NCBI GenBank assembly: GCA_031274845.1
Contig: JAISPN010000216.1
Location: 1 to 14,764 of the forward strand
DNA: 14,764 nucleotides
Direction: 5' to 3'
DNA from: Acidobacteriaceae bacterium
Lineage (GTDB): Bacteria; Acidobacteriota; Vicinamibacteria; Vicinamibacterales; CAVVIG01
Both the position numbers and the translations under genes were made by a program. This document shows, one piece after another, positions 7,145-14,342 of this stretch. The notes beneath the pieces are model-generated. The model did not search any database. It was not told the origin of the DNA and was given only the letters and a program-made list of their open reading frames with translations. The number at the start of each line of letters is the position of its first letter. Position 1 is the stretch's first letter.

Positions 7145-9748
7145 ATGCCCGGTTCGTCGTCGCCGCTCACACACCTCGATCCCACCCGTCTCGTCCTGCC
7201 AGAGAAACCCGCGCTCGAAGGGTTGGAAGCCAAGTGGATTCCTCGCTGGGAGGCGGACCGCGTCTACCAATTCGACCGCACGAAAACCAGAGACGCGGTG
7301 TACGCCATCGACACGCCGCCGCCGACGGTGAGCGGATCGCTGCACGTCGGTCACGTCTTTTCCTACACGCACACCGACGTCATCGCCCGCTTCCAGCGCA
7401 TGAAGGGGAAAGCCGTCTGCTATCCGATGGGATGGGACGACAACGGCCTGCCGACCGAGCGGCGCGTGCAGAACTACTACGGCGTGCGGTGCGATCCGTC
7501 ACTGCCGTATCAGCCGGGATTTGTGCCGCCCGCGCCCGGCAAGCAGCCGATCTCGGTGTCGCGTCCGAACTTCATTGAGCTCTGCGCCGCGCTGACGCGC
7601 GAAGACGAGAAGGTGTTCGAAGCGCTGTGGAAACATCTCGGCCTGTCGGTCGACTGGTCGATGACGTACGCCACCATCGGCACGCGCGCGCAGCGTGTGT
7701 CGCAGTTGGCGTTTCTCCGCTTGCTGCAGCGCGGTGACGCGTATCAGGTCGAAGCGCCGACGCTGTGGGATGTCGATTTCAAAACAGCCGTCGCGCAGGC
7801 CGAGCTGGAAGATCGCGAACTCCCCGGCGCGTATCACCGGATCCGTTTCGCGCGTCCAGATGGTGGCGCTGTTGAAATTGAAACGACGCGCCCGGAGCTG
7901 ATTCCGGCGTGCGTCGCGCTGGTCGCGCATCCGGACGATGAACGGTATCAGCCGCTCTTTGGCCGTGAGGTCATCACGCCGCTCTTTGGCGTGAAGGTGC
8001 CGGTGAAGGCGCACACGCTGGCCGATCCTGAAAAGGGGAGCGGCATCGCGATGATCTGCACCTTTGGCGACATCACCGACGTCACCTGGTGGCGCGAGCT
8101 GTCGCTCGATGTCCGCGCGGTGGTGCAGGTTGACGGCACGCTTCGTCCCGTGACGTGGGGTGAGCCGGGCTGGACGTCGATGGATGCGGATCGGGCGCAG
8201 CGTCATTACGACGAGTTGACGCGCCTGTCGGCGGCGAAGGCGCGCGTGAAGATCGTCGAGCAGTTGCGCGCGAGCGGCGATCTCATTGGCGAGCCGCGGC
8301 CGATTACGCACGCGGTCAAGTTTTACGAGAAGGGCGATCGTCCGCTTGAAATCGTCACCAGCCGGCAGTGGTTCATCAAGACCCTCGCGTACCGCGACGC
8401 GCTGCTTTCGCGCGGCAAGGCATTAGAGTGGCATCCGGCCTACATGCAGTCGCGGTTCGAGAACTGGACCAACGGACTGAACGGCGACTGGTGCGTCAGC
8501 CGTCAACGCTTCTTCGGCGTCCCGTTTCCGCTCTGGTATCCGATCGACAAGGATGGCCGCGTCAGACACGAGGCGCCGATCGTGGCGGAGGAAACGCGGC
8601 TGCCGATCGATCCGTCGACGGATGTGCCATCCGGCTACACGGCCGACCAGCGCGGCGTGCCGGGAGGATTCGCGGGCGATCCCGACGTCATGGATACCTG
8701 GGCGACATCCTCGCTGACGCCGCAGATTGTGTGCGGCTGGCCGGACGATCCGGATCTCTTCGCGCGCACCTTTCCCATGGACCTTCGTCCGCAGGCGCAC
8801 GACATCATCCGCACGTGGCTCTTCTCGACGGTGCTGCGCGCGGAACTCGAACAGCACTCGCTGCCGTGGACGGACGCGGCGATCTCTGGCTGGGTGCTCG
8901 ACCCCGATCGCAAGAAGATGTCGAAGTCCAAAGGCAACGTCGTCACGCCGATGGCGCTCCTTGAAGAACATGGATCGGACGGCGTCCGGTACTGGGCGGC
9001 AAGCGGCAGGCCGGGGACGGATACCGCGTTCGACACGAACCAGATGCGCGTGGGGCGGCGTCTGGCGATCAAGTTGCTGAACGCGTCGAAGTTCGCGCTG
9101 TCGAACGCGACGCCGCAGGGGCCGGTCGTCTATGCCGTCGATCGCGCGATGCTGCACGCGCTCGCGCAGCTTGTCGACGAGGCGACGCGCGATCTGGAGG
9201 CGTACGACTACGCCCGCGTCCTGCAGCGGACCGAAGAGTTCTTCTGGCGCTTCTGCGACGACTACCTCGAACTCGTCAAGGGACGCCGCTACGGCGAACA
9301 GGGCGCGGAGGCGGCGGGATCGGCGAATGCGGCGCTCGCCGCGGCGCTCTCGGTGCTGTTGCGGCTCTTCGCGCCGTTCCTCGTTTTTGTGACTGAAGAA
9401 GTCTGGTCGTGGTGGCGTGAGGGGTCCGTGCACCGTGCCGCGTGGCCGACGCGCGCGGAGATCGAAGCGCTCATTGCCGATCCTCAAGCAGCCGAACGCG
9501 ATCGTCAAATCTTCGAGTGGGCGACGACGGTGCTGTTCGAAGTGCGGAAGCATCGATCGGAGGCGAAGCAGCCGCTGAAGGTGCCAATTGTGAGCGTCAG
9601 CGTGACGGCGGAGCCTGTGGCGCGCGAGTGGATGTCTGTCGTCGAAGCCGATCTCAAGTCGGCGCTTCGCGTGCAGCGCTTCGACGTGCAGGACGGCGAG
9701 GTCCGCGCGTTCGACGTGACCGGATACGATGCGCCCGCTCCCGCCTGA
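7145..9748 (+). CDS. valS: Valyl-tRNA synthetase
   Basis: This 867-residue class I aminoacyl-tRNA synthetase charges tRNA-Val. The HIGH-type motif is HVGH at 67-70 (preceded by PPPTVSGSL) and the KMSKS motif is at 591-595. The CP1 editing domain, which clears mischarged threonine, begins around residue 190 and shows ETTRP at 246-250 followed by HPDD. The segment ENYYGVRCDPSLPY-like near residue 110 (here QNYYGVRCDP) is typical of the ValS type found in actinobacteria and archaea. The anticodon-binding region lies at about 650-790. The protein ends without the C-terminal coiled-coil arm of the E. coli type, which agrees with this shorter class. Ancient transfer is one explanation. The ATG has no strong Shine-Dalgarno and lies 9 nt after the receiver gene. 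The last 20 nt overlap nadC, suggesting coupled translation. Confidence 0.96.
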   Translation: MPGSSSPLTHLDPTRLVLPEKPALEGLEAKWIPRWEADRVYQFDRTKTRDAVYAIDTPPPTVSGSLHVGHVFSYTHTDVIARFQRMKGKAVCYPMGWDDNGLPTERRVQNYYGVRCDPSLPYQPGFVPPAPGKQPISVSRPNFIELCAALTREDEKVFEALWKHLGLSVDWSMTYATIGTRAQRVSQLAFLRLLQRGDAYQVEAPTLWDVDFKTAVAQAELEDRELPGAYHRIRFARPDGGAVEIETTRPELIPACVALVAHPDDERYQPLFGREVITPLFGVKVPVKAHTLADPEKGSGIAMICTFGDITDVTWWRELSLDVRAVVQVDGTLRPVTWGEPGWTSMDADRAQRHYDELTRLSAAKARVKIVEQLRASGDLIGEPRPITHAVKFYEKGDRPLEIVTSRQWFIKTLAYRDALLSRGKALEWHPAYMQSRFENWTNGLNGDWCVSRQRFFGVPFPLWYPIDKDGRVRHEAPIVAEETRLPIDPSTDVPSGYTADQRGVPGGFAGDPDVMDTWATSSLTPQIVCGWPDDPDLFARTFPMDLRPQAHDIIRTWLFSTVLRAELEQHSLPWTDAAISGWVLDPDRKKMSKSKGNVVTPMALLEEHGSDGVRYWAASGRPGTDTAFDTNQMRVGRRLAIKLLNASKFALSNATPQGPVVYAVDRAMLHALAQLVDEATRDLEAYDYARVLQRTEEFFWRFCDDYLELVKGRRYGEQGAEAAGSANAALAAALSVLLRLFAPFLVFVTEEVWSWWREGSVHRAAWPTRAEIEALIADPQAAERDRQIFEWATTVLFEVRKHRSEAKQPLKVPIVSVSVTAEPVAREWMSVVEADLKSALRVQRFDVQDGEVRAFDVTGYDAPAPA

Positions 9749-10568
9749 GACGTATCGCGATCTCGTGTCGCGCGCGCTCGCCGAAGATGTCGGCAGCGGC
9801 GACGTGACGACGGCGGCCACCGTCGATCCGGACGAGGAGGCGCGCGGCATTTTCCTGGCGAAATCCTCCTGCGTCATCGCTGGACTCGATGTCGCGTTCG
9901 AGACATTCCGTCAACTGCAGGCGGACGTGCGCATCCACGCGATGCGGCACGATGGTGACGCGGTTGAGGCGGGCCCGGTTGTCGCGGAGGTGTCGGGCAA
10001 GGCGCGCACGCTGCTCGTGGGCGAGCGCACGGCGCTCAACTTCCTGCAGCGCATGTCGGGGATCGCGACGCTGACGCGCGCGTTTGTGACCGTCGCGGCT
10101 GGACGCATCACCGTGCTCGATACCAGAAAGACGACGCCCACGTTGCGGGCGCTCGAAAAATATGCCGTGACCGCGGGCGGCGGGACGAATCATCGGTTCG
10201 CGTTGTACGACGCGGTGCTCATCAAGGACAACCACGCGCGTCTGGCGGGCGGGGTCGGCGCGGCCGTGGCGCGCGCGCGCGCCGCGGCGCCGGGGATGAC
10301 GGTTGAAGTCGAAGCGCAATCGCTGGCGGAGGTGGACGAGGCGATTGCCGCGGGCGCGGACATCGTGCTCGTCGACAACCTGCCGCTCGACGAGATTCAG
10401 ATCGCGACGAGGAAGGCGCGTGGCCGCGCGAAGGTGGAGATCTCTGGCGGCGTGACGCTCGATCGGATGCCAGCGCTGGCCGAGACCGGCGCGGACTACG
10501 TGTCGGTCGGCGCGTTGACGCACTCGGCAAAAGCGGTCGATCTCAGCTTCGAGATCACACTCGAATGA
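9729..10568 (+). CDS. nadC: Nicotinate-nucleotide pyrophosphorylase (carboxylating), quinolinate phosphoribosyltransferase
   Basis: This 279-residue enzyme makes nicotinate mononucleotide from quinolinate and PRPP, with loss of CO2, in de novo NAD synthesis. Family motifs occur in order: GDVTT at 24-28, ERTALNFLQRMSGIAT at 99-114, DTRKTTP at 131-137, KYAV and GGGTNHR at 144-156, LIKDNH at 164-169, VDNLP and the hallmark C-terminal ALTHSAKAVDLSFEI. The length is normal. The ATG lies inside the end of valS (20-nt overlap) and the stop overlaps the birA start as ATGA, so both junctions look translationally coupled. No nadA or nadB is in the window. Confidence 0.96.
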   Translation: MRPLPPETYRDLVSRALAEDVGSGDVTTAATVDPDEEARGIFLAKSSCVIAGLDVAFETFRQLQADVRIHAMRHDGDAVEAGPVVAEVSGKARTLLVGERTALNFLQRMSGIATLTRAFVTVAAGRITVLDTRKTTPTLRALEKYAVTAGGGTNHRFALYDAVLIKDNHARLAGGVGAAVARARAAAPGMTVEVEAQSLAEVDEAIAAGADIVLVDNLPLDEIQIATRKARGRAKVEISGGVTLDRMPALAETGADYVSVGALTHSAKAVDLSFEITLE

Positions 10569-11401
10569 CCATCGCCTCGTTTCCGGGCGCGTTGCCGTTA
10601 CCGGACGATCTGGCCGAGGCGTGGCATCGCGTCACGCCGCAACGGCATCTCCTCGGTTCATCCACGCTCTACTTCGAGACAACCGGATCGACAAACGATG
10701 TCGCGGCGCACGTGGCGGCGTCAGGCGCGTGCGAAGGGCTCGTCGTCGTCGCGGCATCGCAGACGAACGGACGCGGCCGTCGCGGACGGCGCTGGTTTTC
10801 GCCGCCGGGCGCCGGGTTGTATGTGTCGGTGGTGATGATGCCGTCGCGTGCCGCGCACGCGCCCGATCGCGCGACGTCGCTTCTGACAATCACCGCTGGC
10901 GTCGCGCTCGCGGAAGGCGTCGAGCGCGCGACGGGACTCGGCGCGGACATCAAGTGGCCGAACGATCTGCTCGTCGGCCGCCGCAAGCTGGCCGGCATTC
11001 TGGCGGAAGGCGTGTCAGCGCCGGGGCATCCGTCGCTGCAGGCGGTGGTGCTTGGCTACGGCATCAACGTGCAGGGCGCCTCGTATCCGCCAGAGCTGGC
11101 CGACCGCGTGACGGCGCTTGAAACAGAGCTGGGACGTCCGGTCGATCGCGGCGTGCTGTTTGCCGAGACGCTTGCCGCGCTCGATCGCCGGTATCGCGAT
11201 CTGGTGGGCGGCGCGTACGATGCTATTCTCGACGCGTGGCGCCGTCGCGCGCCGGGAAGCCGTCAGGCGCGCGTCAATTGGGACGCGCCGTCGGGGCTTC
11301 GTCACGGCACCACGGTGGACATCGACGCCAGCGGCGCGCTCATCGTGCAGACGGAACAGGGGCTCGAACATCTGACGGCTGGCGAAGTGCGCTGGGACTA
11401 A
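10565..11401 (+). CDS. birA: Biotin--[acetyl-CoA-carboxylase] ligase (monofunctional BirA)
   Basis: This 278-residue protein attaches biotin to carboxylase carrier proteins via biotinyl-AMP. The biotin-binding loop GRGRRGR is at 69-75, after STND at 42-45, with KWPND at 130-134 and RKLAGIL at 140-146. A small C-terminal SH3-like domain spans about 235-278 (LRHGTTVDID). It lacks the N-terminal winged-helix of repressor-type BirA, so it should not regulate biotin genes directly. The start overlaps nadC by the ATGA arrangement. Its product would serve biotin enzymes such as propionyl-CoA carboxylase, which feeds the mutase encoded upstream; this link is inferred. coaX follows after 7 nt, a birA-coaX neighbourhood known in other bacteria. 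Confidence 0.95.
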   Translation: MTIASFPGALPLPDDLAEAWHRVTPQRHLLGSSTLYFETTGSTNDVAAHVAASGACEGLVVVAASQTNGRGRRGRRWFSPPGAGLYVSVVMMPSRAAHAPDRATSLLTITAGVALAEGVERATGLGADIKWPNDLLVGRRKLAGILAEGVSAPGHPSLQAVVLGYGINVQGASYPPELADRVTALETELGRPVDRGVLFAETLAALDRRYRDLVGGAYDAILDAWRRRAPGSRQARVNWDAPSGLRHGTTVDIDASGALIVQTEQGLEHLTAGEVRWD

Positions 11402-11408
11402 GGGATCT

Positions 11409-12194
11409 ATGCTGCTCGCGATCGACGTCGGCAATACCCACATCGTGCTCGGTGTTTTCGAGCGCGCGGAGTTGATGTGCAGTTGGCGGTTGCAATCGCT
11501 GCGCGAGCGGACCGCCGACGAACTCGGTCTGCTCGTGGAAGGCTTGTTCGCGAACGGCAAGATCAATCGCGCCGACATCCACGGCATCGTGCTCGGCTCG
11601 GTCGTCCCGCCGCTCACGACGACCGTGACGACGATGGTGCAGCGCTACTTTGCGCGCGCGCCGCTCGTGGTCGATCCGGCGACGAACACCGGGATGCCGA
11701 TTCTCTACAAAAATCCTTCCGAGGTGGGCGCCGATCGCATCGTCAGCGCGATTGCGGCGTACGAGCTGTACGGCGCGTCGGCGCGGACGCCGCTCGTGGT
11801 GTGTGATTTTGGCACCGCGACCACGCTCGATGCCGTGAGCGGCAACGGCGAGTATCTGGGCGGCGCGATCTGCCCCGGCGTGACGATTTCCGCCGACGCG
11901 CTGTTTCAACGTGCCGCGCGGCTGCCACGCATCGATGTGCGGAAACCGGAGCGGGTGATCGGCCGGACGACGGTGGGCGCGATGGAGTCCGGACTCTTCT
12001 TCGGCTATGTCGGCATGGTGGAAGGCTTGGTCCGGCGGATGCGCGAGGAGCTTGGCGGCGCGGCCGTGTGCGTGGCGACGGGCGGCCTTGCGGTCGTCAT
12101 CGCGCCGGAGACGACGGTCATCGATCATGTGAATGTCGATCTGACGCTGCAAGGGATGCGCATCGTGTGGGAAAGGAATGCCGGAACTCACTGA
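11409..12194 (+). CDS. coaX: Type III pantothenate kinase
   Basis: This 261-residue ASKHA-fold kinase phosphorylates pantothenate, the first step of CoA synthesis, and typically needs a monovalent cation. Motifs seen: P-loop-like DVGNT at 6-10, GSVVP near 63-67, GADRI at 107-111 (D109 catalytic), DFGTATT at 133-139, GGAICPG at 151-157 and a late ATGGLA phosphate-binding motif. The length is typical. AAGGG overlapping the birA stop gives a Shine-Dalgarno about 4 nt from the ATG. The final 17 nt overlap the next gene. No type I or II pantothenate kinase is present in the window. Confidence 0.95.
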   Translation: MLLAIDVGNTHIVLGVFERAELMCSWRLQSLRERTADELGLLVEGLFANGKINRADIHGIVLGSVVPPLTTTVTTMVQRYFARAPLVVDPATNTGMPILYKNPSEVGADRIVSAIAAYELYGASARTPLVVCDFGTATTLDAVSGNGEYLGGAICPGVTISADALFQRAARLPRIDVRKPERVIGRTTVGAMESGLFFGYVGMVEGLVRRMREELGGAAVCVATGGLAVVIAPETTVIDHVNVDLTLQGMRIVWERNAGTH

Positions 12195-12903
12195 CTTGGC
12201 CGAGTTCTGCCGGCACATCGAAACCTACCTCTGTCAGAAGAACGACGGCCATCTCATTCGCGTGGTTGGGCCGTCGTTCGATCTCGTCGCGGGCTGGGCG
12301 AAGCAGGGCGTGCCGCTCAAGGTCGCGTTGCGCGGCATCGACCGGACGCTCGATCGTTATTCACGCAAAGGACCACGGCGTCGGCCTGTTCGCATTGATT
12401 TCTGCGAGGCGGACGTCCTCGACGTTTTCGACGAGTGGCGGCGCGCCACCGGCGTGACCGTCGCGGCGACGCAGGCGAGCGACGACGAGACACGCGAGCC
12501 GTCGAGCGCGCGTCGAGGTCCGTCGTTGCCCGAGCACCTCGAACGGGTCGTGAGACGGCTCACCGATGCGCGAGCCATGGGACGGTTGCCCGCGTCCGCG
12601 GACCCCGTCATCGACAGACTGTCGTTAGAGCTCGACGAGGCGAAGCGTGCGCCGAGAGGACTACGCGGCGAGGCCCGCGCGGCGCTGCTGACACGGCTCG
12701 ATGCCGCGGATGCTGAACTTTTGCGGATCGCTCGCGCGACATTGACCGCCGAGGAGCTGGACGCGATCGATCGTGAGTCGATGAATGAGATCGGCGCGTT
12801 CCGGACACAGATGACGCCAGAGGCCTTCGACCGCGCACGGCGCACGGCGGTGGACACGGCCGTGCGCGCGCGGCTTCATTTGCCGATGCTGTCGTTGGTT
12901 TAA
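12178..12903 (+). CDS. Conserved-looking hypothetical protein of unknown function
   Basis: I do not recognise this 241-residue protein. It has no signal peptide or membrane segment and is rich in Arg, Ala, Asp and Glu. Residues 1-90 are compact and probably mixed helical, with FCRHIETYL at 9-17 and a PSFDLVAGWAKQGVPLKVAL pattern followed by RGIDRTLDRY. Residues about 95-120 are a low-complexity charged linker. Residues 120-241 look all-helical (LPEHLERVVRRLTDA, then AELLRIARATLTAEEL). The layout of two helical blocks with W-x3-GIPL-x2-VLRGI is faintly DnaD-like, but that is weak. It overlaps coaX by 17 nt and precedes the methyltransferase by 9 nt. AAAGGA abuts the ATG, unusually close. A start at the TTG of codon 7 is possible. 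Codon use matches the neighbours, so it is probably real. Confidence 0.75.
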   Translation: MPELTDLAEFCRHIETYLCQKNDGHLIRVVGPSFDLVAGWAKQGVPLKVALRGIDRTLDRYSRKGPRRRPVRIDFCEADVLDVFDEWRRATGVTVAATQASDDETREPSSARRGPSLPEHLERVVRRLTDARAMGRLPASADPVIDRLSLELDEAKRAPRGLRGEARAALLTRLDAADAELLRIARATLTAEELDAIDRESMNEIGAFRTQMTPEAFDRARRTAVDTAVRARLHLPMLSLV

Positions 12904-12908
12904 GGCGG
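12902..12908 (+). promoter_or_regulatory. Ribosome binding site supporting the GTG start of the methyltransferase
   Basis: AAGGCGG overlaps the stop codon of the upstream gene and lies 4 nt before the GTG at 12913. It favours this GTG, which also gives a complete TRAM domain. Confidence 0.55.
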
Positions 12909-12912
12909 CTAC

Positions 12913-14175
12913 GTGCGCACAGGCGATCTCATCACGCTCGACATCGAGAAACCGGCCGCGGGCGGACGCATGATCGCGCGCGCCGACGGTCAGGTGGTGC
13001 TGGTGGCGGGCGCGATTCCCGGCGAGCGCGCGAAGGTCCGCATCGATCGGATCGGCAAAGGCGTCGCGTACGGCGCCGCCGTCGAGATCGAGCAGCCGTC
13101 ACCGGAACGGCGCGTGCCGTTCTGCGATCCGGAGTGCGGCGGGACGTGGTACGCGCACATCCGCTACGGCCATCAGCCGTCGCTCAAGGCCGCCATCATC
13201 GGCGATGCCTTCGCGCGCATTGCCAAGCGTCCAGATCTCCCTCCGGTGCCGGTCGCCGCGTCGCCGGAGTTCGGCTACCGGATGCGCGCGCGGCTGCATG
13301 CGCGTGCCGGCGGTCTGGGGTTCTTTCACGAGGGGAGCCATACGATCTGCGACGCGCGATCGACGCGGCAACTGCTGCCAGCCACCTGCGACGCGCTCGA
13401 TCGGGTGATGGCCGCGATTGGCACGCGCGACAGGGAGCGCGTCGAGATCGAGGTGTCCGAGAACGTCGACGCCTCAGAACGCGCGGTCCACATCGAGCTC
13501 GACGGATCGCCGTCGCTCCGAGGATCGCTGGATGCCGTTGCTGGCGTCACTGGCATCACCGCGTCTGGCCGGAATGGGAAGCTGCATCTGCTGACGGGCG
13601 ATCCGCACGTGACCGATACGCTCGCGGTTCACGGCGCGCGCGTCACGCTTCGGCGTCATGTGCTGGCGTTTTTTCAAGGCAACCGCTTTTTGCTCGAATC
13701 GCTCGTGGCGCACGTCGTCGAGCAGATCGCGCCCTTATCTGGTCCGCTCGTCGATCTGTATGCGGGCGTTGGACTCTTCTCTGTCGCCGCGGCGAGCGTG
13801 CGCGGCGTCGCCGTGTACGCGGTGGAAGGGGATGCGGCGGCGGCGAACGATCTGCGCGCGAACGCGGCGCAGTGCGGTGGTCTCGTGCGCGCGATTCATG
13901 CGCCGGTCGAGGAGTTCAGGTTCGAGCGCGCGCATCCGCCGTCGACGGTCCGCGTCGATCCGCCGAGGCCCGGGATGTCGAAGGTCGCGCTTCAGCGCGC
14001 GGTGGCGCTCGGCGCGCCGCGTCTCGTCTACGTGTCGTGCGATGTCGCCACGCTGGCGCGTGATGCGCGCGTGCTGGGAGACGCCGGGTACGCGCTTCAG
14101 CGTCTCGACGGATTCGATCTCTTCCCGAACACGCCGCACGTGGAAACGGTCGCGGTCTTCGACCGCCGCGCGTAA
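12913..14175 (+). CDS. rlmD: RumA/RlmD-like 23S rRNA (uracil-5-)-methyltransferase
   Basis: This 420-residue SAM-dependent enzyme probably makes 5-methyluridine in RNA. The N-terminal TRAM (OB-fold) domain spans about 1-62. The central domain and the methyltransferase fold follow: FFQGNRFLLESL at 253-264, SAM-binding VDLYAGVGLFS at 280-290, VDPPRPG at 348-354, catalytic nucleophile C376 in YVSCD and the general base E411 in HVETV. The iron-sulfur cysteines typical of RlmD are incomplete. The first cluster reads C71-x3-C75-GG-T78 instead of C-x5-C-x2-C, and the distal fourth Cys position (around 150) is Ser/Thr, with only C146 nearby. A [4Fe-4S] cluster is thus unlikely. Target site (rRNA U1939, U747 or tRNA U54) cannot be fixed from sequence. 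It is the last gene of the cluster and ends before two hairpins. Confidence 0.88.
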   Translation: MRTGDLITLDIEKPAAGGRMIARADGQVVLVAGAIPGERAKVRIDRIGKGVAYGAAVEIEQPSPERRVPFCDPECGGTWYAHIRYGHQPSLKAAIIGDAFARIAKRPDLPPVPVAASPEFGYRMRARLHARAGGLGFFHEGSHTICDARSTRQLLPATCDALDRVMAAIGTRDRERVEIEVSENVDASERAVHIELDGSPSLRGSLDAVAGVTGITASGRNGKLHLLTGDPHVTDTLAVHGARVTLRRHVLAFFQGNRFLLESLVAHVVEQIAPLSGPLVDLYAGVGLFSVAAASVRGVAVYAVEGDAAAANDLRANAAQCGGLVRAIHAPVEEFRFERAHPPSTVRVDPPRPGMSKVALQRAVALGAPRLVYVSCDVATLARDARVLGDAGYALQRLDGFDLFPNTPHVETVAVFDRRA

Positions 14176-14195
14176 CAAGAGCCTGCGATGAGGGT

Positions 14196-14253
14196 GACGC
14201 CCTCTTCCCCGGCCCCTGTCCATGGATTTCACAGGTGGGGGAGAGGACGCGTC
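14196..14253. repeat. Large imperfect inverted repeat (REP-like or terminator hairpin)
   Basis: The 10-nt arm CCTCTTCCCC (14201-14210) pairs with GGGGGAGAGG (14237-14246) with one G-U pair. Inside it CCTGT (14215-14219) pairs with ACAGG (14231-14235). Outside, GACGC (14196-14200) pairs with GCGTC (14249-14253) across a 2-nt bulge. There is no U-tract. It lies 20 nt after the methyltransferase stop. It could end transcription of the operon or be a dispersed palindromic repeat. Confidence 0.55.
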
Positions 14254-14285
14254 GATGACCAGATGACCGGCCAGATGAAGAGAGG

Positions 14286-14321
14286 CCGTGCGCCCTCTCC
14301 ATATCAGAGAGCGGCGCACGG
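14286..14321. terminator. Strong GC-rich hairpin between convergent genes
   Basis: CCGTGCGCC plus CTCTC (14286-14299) pairs with GAGAG plus GGCGCACGG (14307-14321), giving a 14-bp stem with one bulged C at 14312 and a 7-nt loop. No clear T-run follows on either strand; minus-strand downstream bases are only mildly T-rich (CCTCTCTTC). Its place between the two convergent gene ends suggests a bidirectional terminator. Confidence 0.5.
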
Positions 14322-14342
14322 ACGTGCCGGAATGTCGCGGCG

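Noticed and set aside
8423..9877. A 484-codon minus-strand open frame opposite valS and the start of nadC
   Set aside because: It is a mirror of clearly functional genes, with Arg-rich composition and no motifs. It is a by-product of GC-rich codon use.
10269..10282. Alternating GC tract of seven units in nadC
   Set aside because: It simply encodes alternating Ala and Arg in GC-rich code and lies within a conserved reading frame. A Z-DNA role would be guesswork.
13134..14063. A 309-codon frame within the methyltransferase gene
   Set aside because: It overlaps a gene with intact catalytic motifs and its translation is Arg/Ala-rich and featureless.
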